This document shows, piece after piece, positions 34,725-43,900 of a DNA stretch of 64,000 nt. Source of the DNA: Tabrizicola_A aquatica (GTDB taxonomy: Bacteria > Pseudomonadota > Alphaproteobacteria > Rhodobacterales > Rhodobacteraceae); the NCBI GenBank assembly GCA_965194375.1, contig OZ239428.1. One strand, 5' to 3'. Each line of letters begins with the position of its first letter. The first letter of the stretch is position 1. Position numbers and translations under genes: made by a program. The notes below the pieces were generated by a model. The model made no database searches. It saw nothing but the letters and a program-made list of their open reading frames with translations, and was not told the DNA's origin.

Positions 34725-36019
34725 GCAGCCACCGCCTCGGCCTGCCGCTCGCCCATGGCATTCACCACATCCACCGCACTGGCAAAGCCGTCCTCGTGGA
34801 ACCCGTTCTTCATCCATGCCCCGCAGAACCACGTGTTGCGCGCCCCGTTCATCGCCCGGATCGTCGATTGGGCGGCGATCGCGGCATGATCAAACACCGG
34901 ATGGCGGAAGGTCGTCACATCATGGATCAGCTTGTCATCAATCCGCGCCTGCGGGTTCAGCGTCACAAACAGCGGGTCATCTTGCGGAATGGGCTGCAGC
35001 GAGTTCATCCAATAGCTCAGCGCAATGCGTTCGGGCTTCGGCTGGCCCGCAGGTTCCACATAAACCCAGCTCGCCCAAGCCCGGCGGCTTTTCGGCATCA
35101 CCGTGGTGTCAGCATGCAAGACCGCCTCATTCGGCTGATAGCGCACCGAAGACAGCGCGGCCCGCTCGGCAGGGCTGGCATCCGACAACAGCGCCAGCGT
35201 GTCATCCGAATGGGTGGCCATGATGACATCGTCATAATGCTCCCACTCGCCGCCTGCCGCGCGCAGCATCACACCATTGCCATCGCGCCGGATGGCGGCA
35301 ACGGGCGTTCCGGTGCGAAGCTCGGCCCCGTGGCTCATCAGATAGGCCTGCAAACGGCGCACATATTCGACCGACCCGCCTTGCACCGTGTACCACTGAT
35401 GCTGCCCCGTGGCCTGCAACAGCGCGTGATTCTTGAAGAACCGGATCATCGCCTCGGCCGGGAAGTCCAAAATCCCCTCCACCGGGGTGGACCAGATCGC
35501 GCCCGAAATCGGCGTGATGTAATGGTCGCGGAAGCCGTCCGAGGTGCCCAACTTCTCCAACAGCCCGCCAATCGTCAGCGTGGTGCCGATGGCCGCCGCC
35601 TCGGCATTGGCGTTGAACCGCGCAATGTCGCGGATCATGCGCAAGAACTTGGGGCTGACCGCATTGCGCCGCTGGGCAAAGAGCGCATTCAGACTGCGCA
35701 GCGCATATTCCAGCTTGCCACCGCCGAACGAGGCGCCAAAGCTCATGTCGCTGGCAACCACCGGCACATCCAGCTTGTCAAAGAGACCCAGAAGATTGGG
35801 GTAATTCACCTTGTTGAACACGATGAACCCGGTATCCACCGGCTGATCGCCCCGCTTGCCCGCAATCAGCGTCCGGGCATGGCCGCCCAAACGCGGCTCG
35901 GCTTCAAACAAGGTAACGGCGTGGGTTCCTGCCAAGAGATAGGCCGCGGCCATGCCAGAAATGCCCCCGCCGACAATAGCAATCCGGCGCGGTGGCTGGC
36001 CGTAAGTTTCGAACGGCAT
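34721..36019 (-). CDS. FAD-dependent oxidoreductase (COG2907-like), RpoE-linked
   Basis: A 432-residue flavoprotein of the amine-oxidase/desaturase fold. The N-terminus has IAIVGGGISGMAAAYLL and FEAEPRLGGHART, followed by DTGFIVFNKVNYPNL, which is characteristic of COG2907. AAGGA precedes ATG 36019. It is the first gene of the FAD-DUF1365-SDR unit and is transcribed divergently from rpoE; the predicted RpoE promoter at 36051-36078 lies about 32 bases upstream. In R. sphaeroides the corresponding operon responds to singlet oxygen, and I recall some of its products being needed for ChrR turnover. The sequence does not reveal the substrate. Confidence 0.9.
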   Translation of the reverse strand: MPFETYGQPPRRIAIVGGGISGMAAAYLLAGTHAVTLFEAEPRLGGHARTLIAGKRGDQPVDTGFIVFNKVNYPNLLGLFDKLDVPVVASDMSFGASFGGGKLEYALRSLNALFAQRRNAVSPKFLRMIRDIARFNANAEAAAIGTTLTIGGLLEKLGTSDGFRDHYITPISGAIWSTPVEGILDFPAEAMIRFFKNHALLQATGQHQWYTVQGGSVEYVRRLQAYLMSHGAELRTGTPVAAIRRDGNGVMLRAAGGEWEHYDDVIMATHSDDTLALLSDASPAERAALSSVRYQPNEAVLHADTTVMPKSRRAWASWVYVEPAGQPKPERIALSYWMNSLQPIPQDDPLFVTLNPQARIDDKLIHDVTTFRHPVFDHAAIAAQSTIRAMNGARNTWFCGAWMKNGFHEDGFASAVDVVNAMGERQAEAVAA

Positions 36020-36050
36020 GGGCAGTCCTTTTTCCGTGATTTTCAGGGAT

Positions 36051-36078
36051 ATTACGCGGGGTTTCGCGAAATGGATCA
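36051..36078 (-). promoter_or_regulatory. Predicted RpoE promoter for the FAD-DUF1365-SDR unit
   Basis: On the minus strand TGATCC (36078-36073) is followed after 16 bases by CGTAAT (36056-36051), giving a -10 TAAT-like core. It lies 32 bases from the ATG of the FAD oxidoreductase. The pattern equals that of the opposing rpoE promoter and the site at 31.3 kb. Confidence 0.8.
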
Positions 36079-36106
36079 TCCAATGTGTCGCATCAAACAC
36101 TTCAGG

Positions 36107-36134
36107 TGATCCAGTTGCCAAATGGCCGCGTATC
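36107..36134 (+). promoter_or_regulatory. Predicted autoregulated RpoE promoter of rpoE-chrR
   Basis: TGATCC at 36107-36112, 16-base spacer, CGTATC at 36129-36134. The two divergent TGATCC boxes are only 28 bases apart, so polymerase binding at one may affect the other. The rpoE start would be about 95 bases downstream of the expected transcription start. Confidence 0.78.
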
Positions 36135-36233
36135 TCGTCCATGATGTTAGACACGCTCACTTTGCAAATTCCGCATGCACCGCCTCGGCGAACAGCTTAT
36201 GCTGTGCCCGAGCGGAAGCCGCAGGACAGGCAA

Positions 36234-36779
36234 GTGTCGAAGTCAGATGAAACGGATTGGGCGGCGCTGATGGTCGCTGTGCGCGACCGGAAGGATCGGG
36301 CCGCCTTTGCTCAGCTGTTCCGGCATTTCGCGCCCCGGGTAAAGGCCTTCTTGATGAAGGCCGGAACCGAGGCCGCCTTGGCCGAAGATTGCGCCCAGGA
36401 TGTTCTGGCCACCGTTTGGCAGAAAGCGCATTTGTTTGACCCCTCGCGCGCTTCGGTGGCGACGTGGGTCTTTACCATCGCCCGCAACCGCCGCATCGAC
36501 ATCGCCCGCCGCGACCGCCGCCCCGACCCCGAGGCGCTGGATTGGGGCGGTGACAGCCACGAGCCGGATCAGGCCGACGTCTTTGAAGCCGCGCAAGAGA
36601 CCCGGCGGCTGACCGAAGCCCTCTCCACCCTGCCCGAAGCCCAGCGCGCCCTCGTGGCGCGGGCCTTCTACGGTGACCTGTCGCACAGCGAAATCGCCGC
36701 CGAAACCGGGCTTCCCCTTGGAACAATCAAGTCGCGCATCCGACTGGCGCTGGACCGCCTGCGCACCAGAATGAGTTAA
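36234..36779 (+). CDS. rpoE: ECF sigma factor RpoE (singlet-oxygen response)
   Basis: A 181-residue ECF sigma factor of the group paired with ChrR. Region 2 contains FRHFAPRVKAFLMKAG, DCAQDVLATVWQKAHLFDP and VFTIARNRRIDIARR; region 4 has LSHSEIAAETGLPLGTIKSR. I chose GTG 36234 because CAGGA sits about 7 bases upstream and homology begins at once; a longer product from ATG 36141/36144 would be nearly leaderless. In Rhodobacter this factor is held by ChrR and released by singlet oxygen. It is followed by chrR after three bases. It should activate its own promoter and that of the divergent flavoprotein unit. Confidence 0.94.
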   Translation: MSKSDETDWAALMVAVRDRKDRAAFAQLFRHFAPRVKAFLMKAGTEAALAEDCAQDVLATVWQKAHLFDPSRASVATWVFTIARNRRIDIARRDRRPDPEALDWGGDSHEPDQADVFEAAQETRRLTEALSTLPEAQRALVARAFYGDLSHSEIAAETGLPLGTIKSRIRLALDRLRTRMS

Positions 36780-36782
36780 GCC

Positions 36783-37439
36783 ATGAAAAACCGTACATCA
36801 CCGATTAATCATCATCTGTCCGACCAGCTCTTGATGTCCTACGCCGCAGGCAGCCTGCCAGAAGCCTTCTCCCTCGTGGTCGCCACCCATGTGTCGCTCT
36901 GCGATGAATGCCGCGCCCTTGCCGAGGCTTATGAGGCCGTCGGCGGCGCCGTGCTCGAGGCCGAAACCGCCCCTATGAGCGACGCGAGCCTTGAGGCCTG
37001 CATGGCCCGGCTGGACAAGCCCACCACATCAGTCGTCAACGGCAAGGCACACCCGCGCAGCGTGATCCCTTCACCGCTGGCGCACTATATCGGCGGTGAC
37101 CCTAAAGCTATCCGCTGGAAGCCCATCGGCATGGGCGTCCGTCAGGCGATCTTGCCGACCGGCAAGGGGGCCTCAGCCCGCCTGTTGTGCATTCCCGCCG
37201 GTCAAGCCGTGCCAGACCATGGCCATCGAGGACTGGAACTGACACTGGTGCTGCAAGGCGCCTTCCGCGACAACAAAGACCGCTTTGGTCCGGGCGATGT
37301 GGAAATCGCCGATGAGGCCGATCAGCACAAGCCCGTGGCCGAGGCAGGGTGCGATTGCGTCTGTCTGGCCGCGACCGATGCGCCCTTGCGCTTCCGGGGT
37401 ATAATGCCCCGCCTCTTGCAGCCGATTTTCCGCATCTGA
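36783..37439 (+). CDS. chrR: Zinc anti-sigma factor ChrR
   Basis: A 218-residue anti-sigma factor with two domains. The N-terminal ZAS domain has H36-x3-C40-x2-C43 (HVSLCDEC) and His11 as likely fourth zinc ligand. The C-terminal cupin-like domain (about 95-195) has H146, H148, E152 and H182. Each is offset by exactly five from the ligands I recall for R. sphaeroides ChrR (His6, His31, Cys35, Cys38; His141, His143, Glu147, His177), so all metal ligands appear conserved and the sensor should be functional. It binds RpoE and loses this hold on singlet-oxygen stress. Followed by a hairpin shared with the convergent peroxiredoxin gene. Confidence 0.94.
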   Translation: MKNRTSPINHHLSDQLLMSYAAGSLPEAFSLVVATHVSLCDECRALAEAYEAVGGAVLEAETAPMSDASLEACMARLDKPTTSVVNGKAHPRSVIPSPLAHYIGGDPKAIRWKPIGMGVRQAILPTGKGASARLLCIPAGQAVPDHGHRGLELTLVLQGAFRDNKDRFGPGDVEIADEADQHKPVAEAGCDCVCLAATDAPLRFRGIMPRLLQPIFRI

Positions 37440-37446
37440 TGCGGTT

Positions 37447-37475
37447 GCCCCCCTCCCCGTGACAGGGGAAGGGGG
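37447..37475. terminator. Bidirectional hairpin between chrR and the Prx5 gene
   Basis: GCCCCCCTCCCC (37447-37458) pairs with GGGGAAGGGGGC (37464-37475) with one mismatch and a five-base loop, centred between the two convergent stops. Flanking T content is modest on both sides. Confidence 0.7.
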
Positions 37476-37483
37476 CGCTTCTC

Positions 37484-37972
37484 TTAGATCGCGGAGAGCA
37501 TCGCCTCACCGCCAGAGATATCGCACTGACCGGCATTTTCCTCGGCGTGCAGCACCTTCACAACCCCGTTCACCGCCTGCAGCGCATAGCGCTTGGACCG
37601 GTCATGAAACCCAATCGCCGGCACGGTGAAATCCATGCCAACCGCTTTGGTAAAGCTCGCATCGCCATCGGCCAAGAAGCTGATCCCAGCGGCAGCGCCG
37701 CCCGTGCTGTCGCCCCAAGCCTTCATCACGAAGGGATCGTTGACCGACAGGCAGATCACCTCATCGACGCCCTTGGCCTTGAGCTTCTCGATCACCCGCA
37801 TGAACGACGGCACATGGCTCGTGGTGCAGGTGCCGGTATAAGCGCCGGGCAAGCCGAAAATCACCACATTGCGGCCCTTAAGCTTGGCCGAAAGATCCAC
37901 CGCTTCGGGGCCATTGGCGCCCATTTGCAGCAGTTTCGCCTCTGGCAACTGGCTGCCCACTGAAATCGTCAT
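37484..37972 (-). CDS. Prx5-type peroxiredoxin
   Basis: A 162-residue atypical peroxiredoxin of the Prx5/AhpC-TSA redoxin group. The peroxidatic Cys lies in PGAYTGTCTTSHVPSF (about residue 49); another Cys in AENAGQCDIS near residue 149 could resolve it. Reduces organic peroxides and peroxynitrite in the family. It converges with chrR and is divergent from the ferredoxin-reductase-like gene. The location next to rpoE-chrR suggests a role in the same stress, but no TGATCC promoter was found upstream. Confidence 0.92.
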   Translation of the reverse strand: MTISVGSQLPEAKLLQMGANGPEAVDLSAKLKGRNVVIFGLPGAYTGTCTTSHVPSFMRVIEKLKAKGVDEVICLSVNDPFVMKAWGDSTGGAAAGISFLADGDASFTKAVGMDFTVPAIGFHDRSKRYALQAVNGVVKVLHAEENAGQCDISGGEAMLSAI

Positions 37973-38050
37973 TTGTTGTCCCTCGCGCGTTGCGTTTCCG
38001 TATCACCCGGATATAGGCTCCGCCGCGAAGTTCGACCAGAGGGGGGAGCG

Positions 38051-39259
38051 ATGGCGCATGTGGTTGTGGTGGGCGCAGGGCAGGCCGGTTCGGCCGTGGT
38101 GGCCAAACTGCGCGGCCTTGGCTTTGATGGCCAGATCACCCTTGTGGGCGAAGAACCGGCCCCCCCCTATCAGCGCCCGCCCTTGTCCAAGGCTTACCTC
38201 ATGGGCGAGATGGAGGAAGAACGCCTCTGGCTGCGCTCCAACGCGTTTTATGCTGAACAGAACATCACCCTACGCCTCAGCGCCAAAGCGGGCGGCATCG
38301 ACCGCGCCGCCAAGACCCTGACGGTCGGCGATGAGACCCTCTCCTACGACCATCTGGTGCTGACCACCGGCTCCACCCCCCGTCGCCTGCCCGCCGCCAT
38401 CGGCGGCGATCTCGCGGGCGTCTACACCGTGCGGACCTTGGCCGATGTCGACGCGATGCGCGCCGAATTCGCCCCGGGCCGCCGTGTGGTGATCGTCGGC
38501 GGCGGCTATATAGGGCTCGAGGCCGCCGCCGTGGCCCGCAAACTGGGCCTTGAGGTGACCGTGCTGGAAATGGCCCCGCGCATCCTGCAACGCGTCGCCG
38601 CGCCGGAAACCAGCGACTACATCCGCGCGCTGCATCAGGCCCATGGCGTCACCATTCTGGAATCCACCGGCCTTGACCGGCTGTTGGGCACCGGCCATGT
38701 CTCCGGCGTGCGCCTGCAAGATGGCCGCGAACTGCCCGCCGATTTCGTCATCGCAGGCGTCGGCATCCTGCCCGGCCAAGCGCTGGCCGAGGCGGCAGGG
38801 CTAGAGCTGGACAATGGCATCAAAACCGACGCCCATGGCCGCACCTCAGACCCCTTTATCTGGTCGGCGGGCGATTGCGCCTCATTCCCCTACAAGGGCG
38901 GCCGCATCCGGCTGGAATCCGTGGGCAATGCCATTGATCAGGCCGAAGTCGTGGCCGAAAACATCATGGGCGCGGGCAAGGACTACATCGCGAAGCCGTG
39001 GTTCTGGTCTGACCAATACGCCTGCAAACTGCAAATCGCGGGCCTGAACACCGGCTATGACAACATCGTCACCCGCGGCCCCGAAGGCGAGGGCGTCAGC
39101 TTTTGGTATTACCAAGGCGACACCCTCCTCGCCGTCGATGCGATGAACGATCCGCGCGGCTACATGGTCGGCAAACGCCTGATCGAGGCGGGCAAATCGC
39201 CCGACAAGGCCAAGGTCGCCGATCTGTCGGTGCCGCTGAAGGACCTCCTGAGCGCATGA
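38051..39259 (+). CDS. FAD-dependent ferredoxin reductase-like oxidoreductase
   Basis: A 402-residue NAD(P)H:ferredoxin/rubredoxin reductase-type flavoprotein. It has two dinucleotide folds, HVVVVGAGQAGSAVVAKL at the start and VVIVGGGYIGLEAAAVA near residue 145, and PPYQRPPLSKAYLMGE and FIWSAGDCASF, as in rhodocoxin/putidaredoxin reductases. GGGAGCG precedes ATG 38051. It overlaps rsmD by ATGA although the functions are unrelated. Electron acceptor unknown; no ferredoxin or P450 gene is adjacent. Confidence 0.9.
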   Translation: MAHVVVVGAGQAGSAVVAKLRGLGFDGQITLVGEEPAPPYQRPPLSKAYLMGEMEEERLWLRSNAFYAEQNITLRLSAKAGGIDRAAKTLTVGDETLSYDHLVLTTGSTPRRLPAAIGGDLAGVYTVRTLADVDAMRAEFAPGRRVVIVGGGYIGLEAAAVARKLGLEVTVLEMAPRILQRVAAPETSDYIRALHQAHGVTILESTGLDRLLGTGHVSGVRLQDGRELPADFVIAGVGILPGQALAEAAGLELDNGIKTDAHGRTSDPFIWSAGDCASFPYKGGRIRLESVGNAIDQAEVVAENIMGAGKDYIAKPWFWSDQYACKLQIAGLNTGYDNIVTRGPEGEGVSFWYYQGDTLLAVDAMNDPRGYMVGKRLIEAGKSPDKAKVADLSVPLKDLLSA

Positions 39260-39816
39260 GAATCATCGGCGGCCGCGCACGGGGGCTGAAGCTGGCCGAA
39301 GTCGGCGCAGGCGATCCGGCGGCGCATCTGCGCCCCACCTCGGACCGGGTGCGCGAGGCGATTTTCAACCTTCTCGTCAACGGCGGCTATGGCACCCCCC
39401 TGCAAGGCGCGCGGGTGCTTGACCTTTTTGCAGGCACCGGGGCCTTGGGGCTTGAGGCCCTGTCGCGTGGCGCCACCCACACCACCTTTGTCGAAAACGG
39501 CAAGGCGGCACTCGCCCTTCTCACCCGCAACATCGCCCTGATGCGGGCCGAAGCGGAAACATCAATCCTGCGCCGCGATGTCCGCACCCTAGGGGCTAAT
39601 CCCGGCCCGGCCTTTGACGTGGTGTTCCTTGACCCGCCCTATGGTAAATCCATGGGCGAAGCCGCGCTCGAAGCCGCGCGTGCAGGCAACTGGCTTGCCC
39701 CGCAATCGCTGGTCGTTTGGGAAGAGGGCAGCGCGCCCACCCTGCCCGAAGGCTTCACACTGGAAGATCAGCGCAAATACGGCGATACGCTGGTCACCAT
39801 CGCCCGCGCCCCCTGA
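39256..39816 (+). CDS. rsmD: 16S rRNA (guanine(966)-N(2))-methyltransferase RsmD
   Basis: A 186-residue SAM-dependent N2-guanine methyltransferase acting on 16S rRNA G966. It opens MRIIGGRARGLKL, has LRPTSDRVREAIFNLL, the SAM motif VLDLFAGTGALGLEALSRGA and the catalytic FLDPPYGK. The start overlaps the previous stop (ATGA); the longer frame upstream lies inside the reductase gene. A 16-base gap separates it from the transporter gene. Confidence 0.95.
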   Translation: MRIIGGRARGLKLAEVGAGDPAAHLRPTSDRVREAIFNLLVNGGYGTPLQGARVLDLFAGTGALGLEALSRGATHTTFVENGKAALALLTRNIALMRAEAETSILRRDVRTLGANPGPAFDVVFLDPPYGKSMGEAALEAARAGNWLAPQSLVVWEEGSAPTLPEGFTLEDQRKYGDTLVTIARAP

Positions 39817-39832
39817 CCCCCCCGAGAAACAC

Positions 39833-40594
39833 ATGTTCGAAGTCGCCACCCACCTCGCCCTCCTCCTGATCCTTGCGGCCTTTGTGGCGGGGTTCGTCGA
39901 TTCCATCGCGGGCGGCGGCGGTCTTATCGCCATGCCGATGCTGCTCATCGCCGGGGCCTCCCCACTCGAGGCGCTGGCGACCAACAAACTGCAAGGCGCA
40001 TTCGGCGCAGGCACCGCCACCGTGGCCTACGCCCGCGCCGGACATGTGCGTCTAAAGGACCAACTGGGCATGGCGGCGATTTCGGCGCTGGCCGCAGCGG
40101 GCGGCGCGCTGGTGGCAAAATCCCTTCCCGCCGATGCCCTGCGCATCATTATGCCGGTGATCCTCGTGGCCGTGGCCGCGTTTTTCGCCCTGAAACCGGG
40201 CATCTCAGACGATGCCCGCGCCCAACGCATGGCGCCTGCGGTCTTTGCCTTCACCGCCGTGCCGCTGATCGCCGCCTATGACGGCTTCTTCGGCCCCGGC
40301 ACCGGCAGCTTTTTCATGCTCGCCTTCGTCATGCTGGCGGGCTTTGGCATGCTCAAGGCCACGGCGCATACGAAACTGCTGAACTTCGCCTCCAACATCG
40401 GCTCACTCGCCGTGTTCATCCCTTTGGGCGTGATGTGGTGGGGGGTCGGCATCGCCATGGGTCTGGCGCAGATGGCCGGAGCCACCCTGGGCGCCCGCAT
40501 GGCCATGCGTGTCGGGGCGCGGCTGATCAAGCCCTTGATCGTGGTGGTCTCGGTCGCCATGGCGCTGCGGCTTTTGTGGCAGGCGCTGGGGTAA
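39833..40594 (+). CDS. TauE/SafE family membrane transporter
   Basis: A 253-residue inner-membrane protein with about eight hydrophobic helices. AGFVDSIAGGGGLIAMPML and LATNKLQGAFGAGTATVAY match the first half of the TauE/SafE fold, and DGFFGPGTGSFFMLAF the second repeat. Members export sulfite, sulfoacetate or other organic anions; the substrate here is unknown. ATG 39833 chosen because homology begins there. A long non-coding stretch follows. Confidence 0.9.
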   Translation: MFEVATHLALLLILAAFVAGFVDSIAGGGGLIAMPMLLIAGASPLEALATNKLQGAFGAGTATVAYARAGHVRLKDQLGMAAISALAAAGGALVAKSLPADALRIIMPVILVAVAAFFALKPGISDDARAQRMAPAVFAFTAVPLIAAYDGFFGPGTGSFFMLAFVMLAGFGMLKATAHTKLLNFASNIGSLAVFIPLGVMWWGVGIAMGLAQMAGATLGARMAMRVGARLIKPLIVVVSVAMALRLLWQALG

Positions 40595-40654
40595 GGCGGT
40601 TTTGCCCAAAGTCCGGTTTGCGGGACGAAGCCGTCATTGACCGGATCCAACACA

Positions 40655-40784
40655 GGGCCGCGCCCGACCTCGGGACGGCGCGCCGACAAAAGTTCTAGGC
40701 ACTTTATGGTTCCAGTTCTTCCCCCGAATTTCTGCTGGCACCCGTTGCAAACGCGCCCTCCCGGGAGGAGGTCGGGCGCGGCCC
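40655..40784. repeat. REP-like 17-bp inverted repeat
   Basis: GGGCCGCGCCCGACCTC at 40655-40671 is repeated in exact inverted orientation at 40768-40784, about 96 bases apart. The right copy abuts the palindrome CCTCCCGGGAGG at 40757-40768. GC-rich palindromic intergenic elements of this appearance are common in Rhodobacterales, which is why I call it REP-like. Confidence 0.75.
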
Positions 40785-40901
40785 GGCGGGCTTCGCCCTT
40801 GATTCCGGGCAAGAAGTGAGGCGCGGACTGACGTCCGCAATGGGTTCCAAGCGGTCATTTCACCCTAAACCCTTGGATCATTCACCCGCACCCTTCACAG
40901 C

Positions 40902-40924
40902 AAAAGGCCCCCTTCCGGGGGCCT
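40902..40924 (-). terminator. Terminator of gltB
   Basis: AGGCCCCC (40905-40912) and GGGGGCCT (40917-40924) form an 8-bp stem with a TTCC loop. On the minus strand it starts 7 bases after the gltB stop and runs into TTTTG. Confidence 0.85.
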
Positions 40925-40931
40925 CTCACCT

Positions 40932-43900
40932 TCACTCCGCCGGAACCTTCACCGCCTCATCCGACAAAGGATGCGGCAGATGGATTAGCATTTCCTTCGG
41001 GCAGACCTGCAGGAAATTCGCCCGCTCGGCCTCCCAATTCGCCAAGATCCGCGCGGCCAATCGGCTGCCCGTCTCGGCGGCATGGGCCTCGATCAGGGTT
41101 TTCAGCTGGGCTTCCCAATGGGCATGGCCAACCGCACAGGTCACAAGGCTTTCGGGGTTGATGAAATCTTCCGCCGTGCCTTTCGGGTCATAGAGATAGG
41201 CCATGCCCCCCGTCATCCCCGCGCCAAAGTTGGCGCCAATGGACCCAAGGATCACCGCCACACCGCCCGTCATATACTCACACCCGTTCGACCCGCAGCC
41301 CTCAACCACCACCGACGCGCCCGAGTTGCGCACCGCAAAGCGCTCCCCCGCACGACCCGAGGCATACAGATACCCCCCCGTCGCGCCATAGAGCACCGTA
41401 TTGCCGATGATGGTGTTGTCAGATGCGGTCAGCGGCGACGACATCGGCGGGCGAACGGTGATCGTGCCACCCGACAGGCCCTTGCCAACATAATCGTTGG
41501 CATCGCCTTGCACCTCAATCTTCAGACCCCGAACGCCAAAAGCCCCCAAAGACTGGCCGCAAGACCCGGTCAGCTTCACTGTCAGATGGTCAGGCTGCAG
41601 GCTGTTCTTCATCCCGAACTTCTTGACGATATGGCTGGATGCCCGCGTGCCAATCGTGCGGTGCGTGTTGCGCACGGCATAGGACAGCTGCATCTTTTCG
41701 CCGTCTTCAAAGAAGCGGTGACCATCCTTGATGATTTCCGCATCCAGCGTGTCCGGCACCGCATTGCGCGGCTTGGACCGATCATAGGTAATGCGGTTTG
41801 CCCCATCCACCGTGATCAACAGCGGGTTCAGGTCCAGATCATCCAGATGCGCCGAGCCACGCGAAACCTGCGTCAGCAAATCCGCCCGCCCGATGATCTC
41901 ATCAATCGACCGCGCGCCAATCTGAGCCAAGATTTCCCGCACTTCTTGGGCATAGAAGGTGATCAGGTTCACCACCTTGTCGGCACTGCCGGTGAACTTG
42001 TCGCGCAGCTTTTGGTCCTGCGTGCAAACCCCGACCGGGCAGGTGTTCGACTGGCACTGACGCACCATGATACAGCCCATGGCAATCAGCGCCGCCGTGC
42101 CGATGCCAAACTCTTCAGCCCCCATCATCGCGGCCATCACAATGTCGCGCCCGGTCCGCAAACCACCATCGGTCCGCAGCGTGATCCGGTCGCGCAGGTT
42201 GTTCATCGCCAGAACTTGATGCGCCTCGGTCAGACCCATCTCCCACGGCAGACCCGCATATTTGATCGAGGTCGCCGGAGAGGCCCCGGTGCCGCCGTTA
42301 TGCCCCGAGATCAGGATCACATCCGCCTTGGCCTTGGCCACCCCGGCGGCAATCGTGCCAACACCCGAGGACGACACCAGCTTCACGGTTACCTTGGCGC
42401 GCGGGTTGATCTGCTTCAGGTCATAGATCAGCTGCGCGAGGTCTTCGATGGAATAGATGTCATGGTGCGGCGGCGGCGAGATCAGCGTCACACCCGGCGT
42501 CGAATGGCGCAGCCGCGCGATCAGCGCGGTCACCTTCATGCCGGGCAACTGCCCACCCTCACCGGGCTTGGCCCCTTGGGCGACCTTGATTTCCAACTCT
42601 TCGCAGGCGTTCAGATATTCCGCCGTCACGCCAAAGCGGCCTGACGCCACCTGCTTGATCTTGGCGCTTGGGTTGTCGCCATTCGGTTCCGGCACGAAAT
42701 GCGCCGGATCTTCACCGCCCTCACCCGAGTCAGACTTCGCGCCAATCCGGTTCATCGCCACGTTCAGCGTCTTGTGCGCCTCGGGGCTCAGCGCGCCCAA
42801 GGACATGCCCGGCGTCACAAACCGCTTGCGGATCGAGGTGATGCTTTCCACCTCTTCAATCGGCACGGGCTTGCCCAGGACCTTGATGTCCAGAAGATCG
42901 CGGATATGGATCGGCGGATTGGCCCGCATCGCAGCCGAATACTGCTTCCAGATGTCATAAGACGCCCGGTCACAGGCCGATTGCAGCATATGCATGGTCT
43001 GGGCTTCCCAAGCGTGCTTTTCGCCCGACCGCCGCGCTTTGTAGATGCCGCCAATCGGCAGCACATCCGAGCCACCCTTCCAGCCCTTCGCGTGCACCTC
43101 TTCGACCTTCATCTGCAAACCTTGCAGACCAATGCCCGAGATGCGGCTTTGCATGCCGGGGAAATACTCGGCCACCATGGCGCGAGACAGGCCCACAGCC
43201 TCAAAGTTCAGGCCCCCGCGATAGGACGAGATCACCGAAATGCCCATCTTGGACATGATCTTCAAAAGCCCAGCATCAATCGCATCGCGGTAGTTGCGCA
43301 TGGCGTCCAACAGCGAGCCGTCCAACAGCCCCCGCGTAATGCGGTCGGCAATGCTGTCCTCGGCCAGATAGGGGTTCACCGTGGTCGCCCCCGACCCGAT
43401 CAGCACGGCAAAGTAATGCGGATCAATACATTCCGCCGCCCGCACGTTGATCGAACAGAAGGTCCGCAACCCCTTGCGGGTCAGCCACGAATGCACCGCG
43501 CTGGTGGCCAAGATCATCGGCATGGCCACCCGGCCCGCACCCTGATGCTCATCGGTCAGGATCAACTGACCCGCACCCGACGACACCGCCACCTCAGCCT
43601 CAGACCGGATCCGCTCCAACCCCTGCCGCAGCGCATCAGCGCCCGCGCCTGCCGGGAAGGTGCAATCGATGAAGGCCACCTGATCGCCAAAGCGCTTGAC
43701 CAGAACCTCATACTCACCATTGCCGATGAACGGGCTTTCCAGCACCAAAATCTCGGTCTGGCTGTTGTTCTCGTCCAAGACGTTGCGCAGGTTTCCGAAC
43801 CGGGTTTTCAAAGACATCACCCGGCCTTCGCGCAAACTGTCGATCGGCGGGTTGGTCACCTGGCTGAAATTCTGCCGGAAGAAATGCGACAGCGGCCGGT

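Larger units (their letters stand above)
40595..40931. other. Intergenic region with a long inverted repeat
   Basis: About 340 bases with no gene I can support. It contains a 17-bp inverted repeat (40655-40671 and 40768-40784), a nested perfect palindrome, and at its right edge the gltB terminator. A TGATCC-like box on the minus strand near 40875-40880 has no CGTA at the right distance and is not counted as a promoter. Confidence 0.7.

Noticed and set aside
40853..40880. Minus-strand TGATCC near the gltB end
   Set aside because: No CGTA 16 bases on, and no gene start downstream in that direction.
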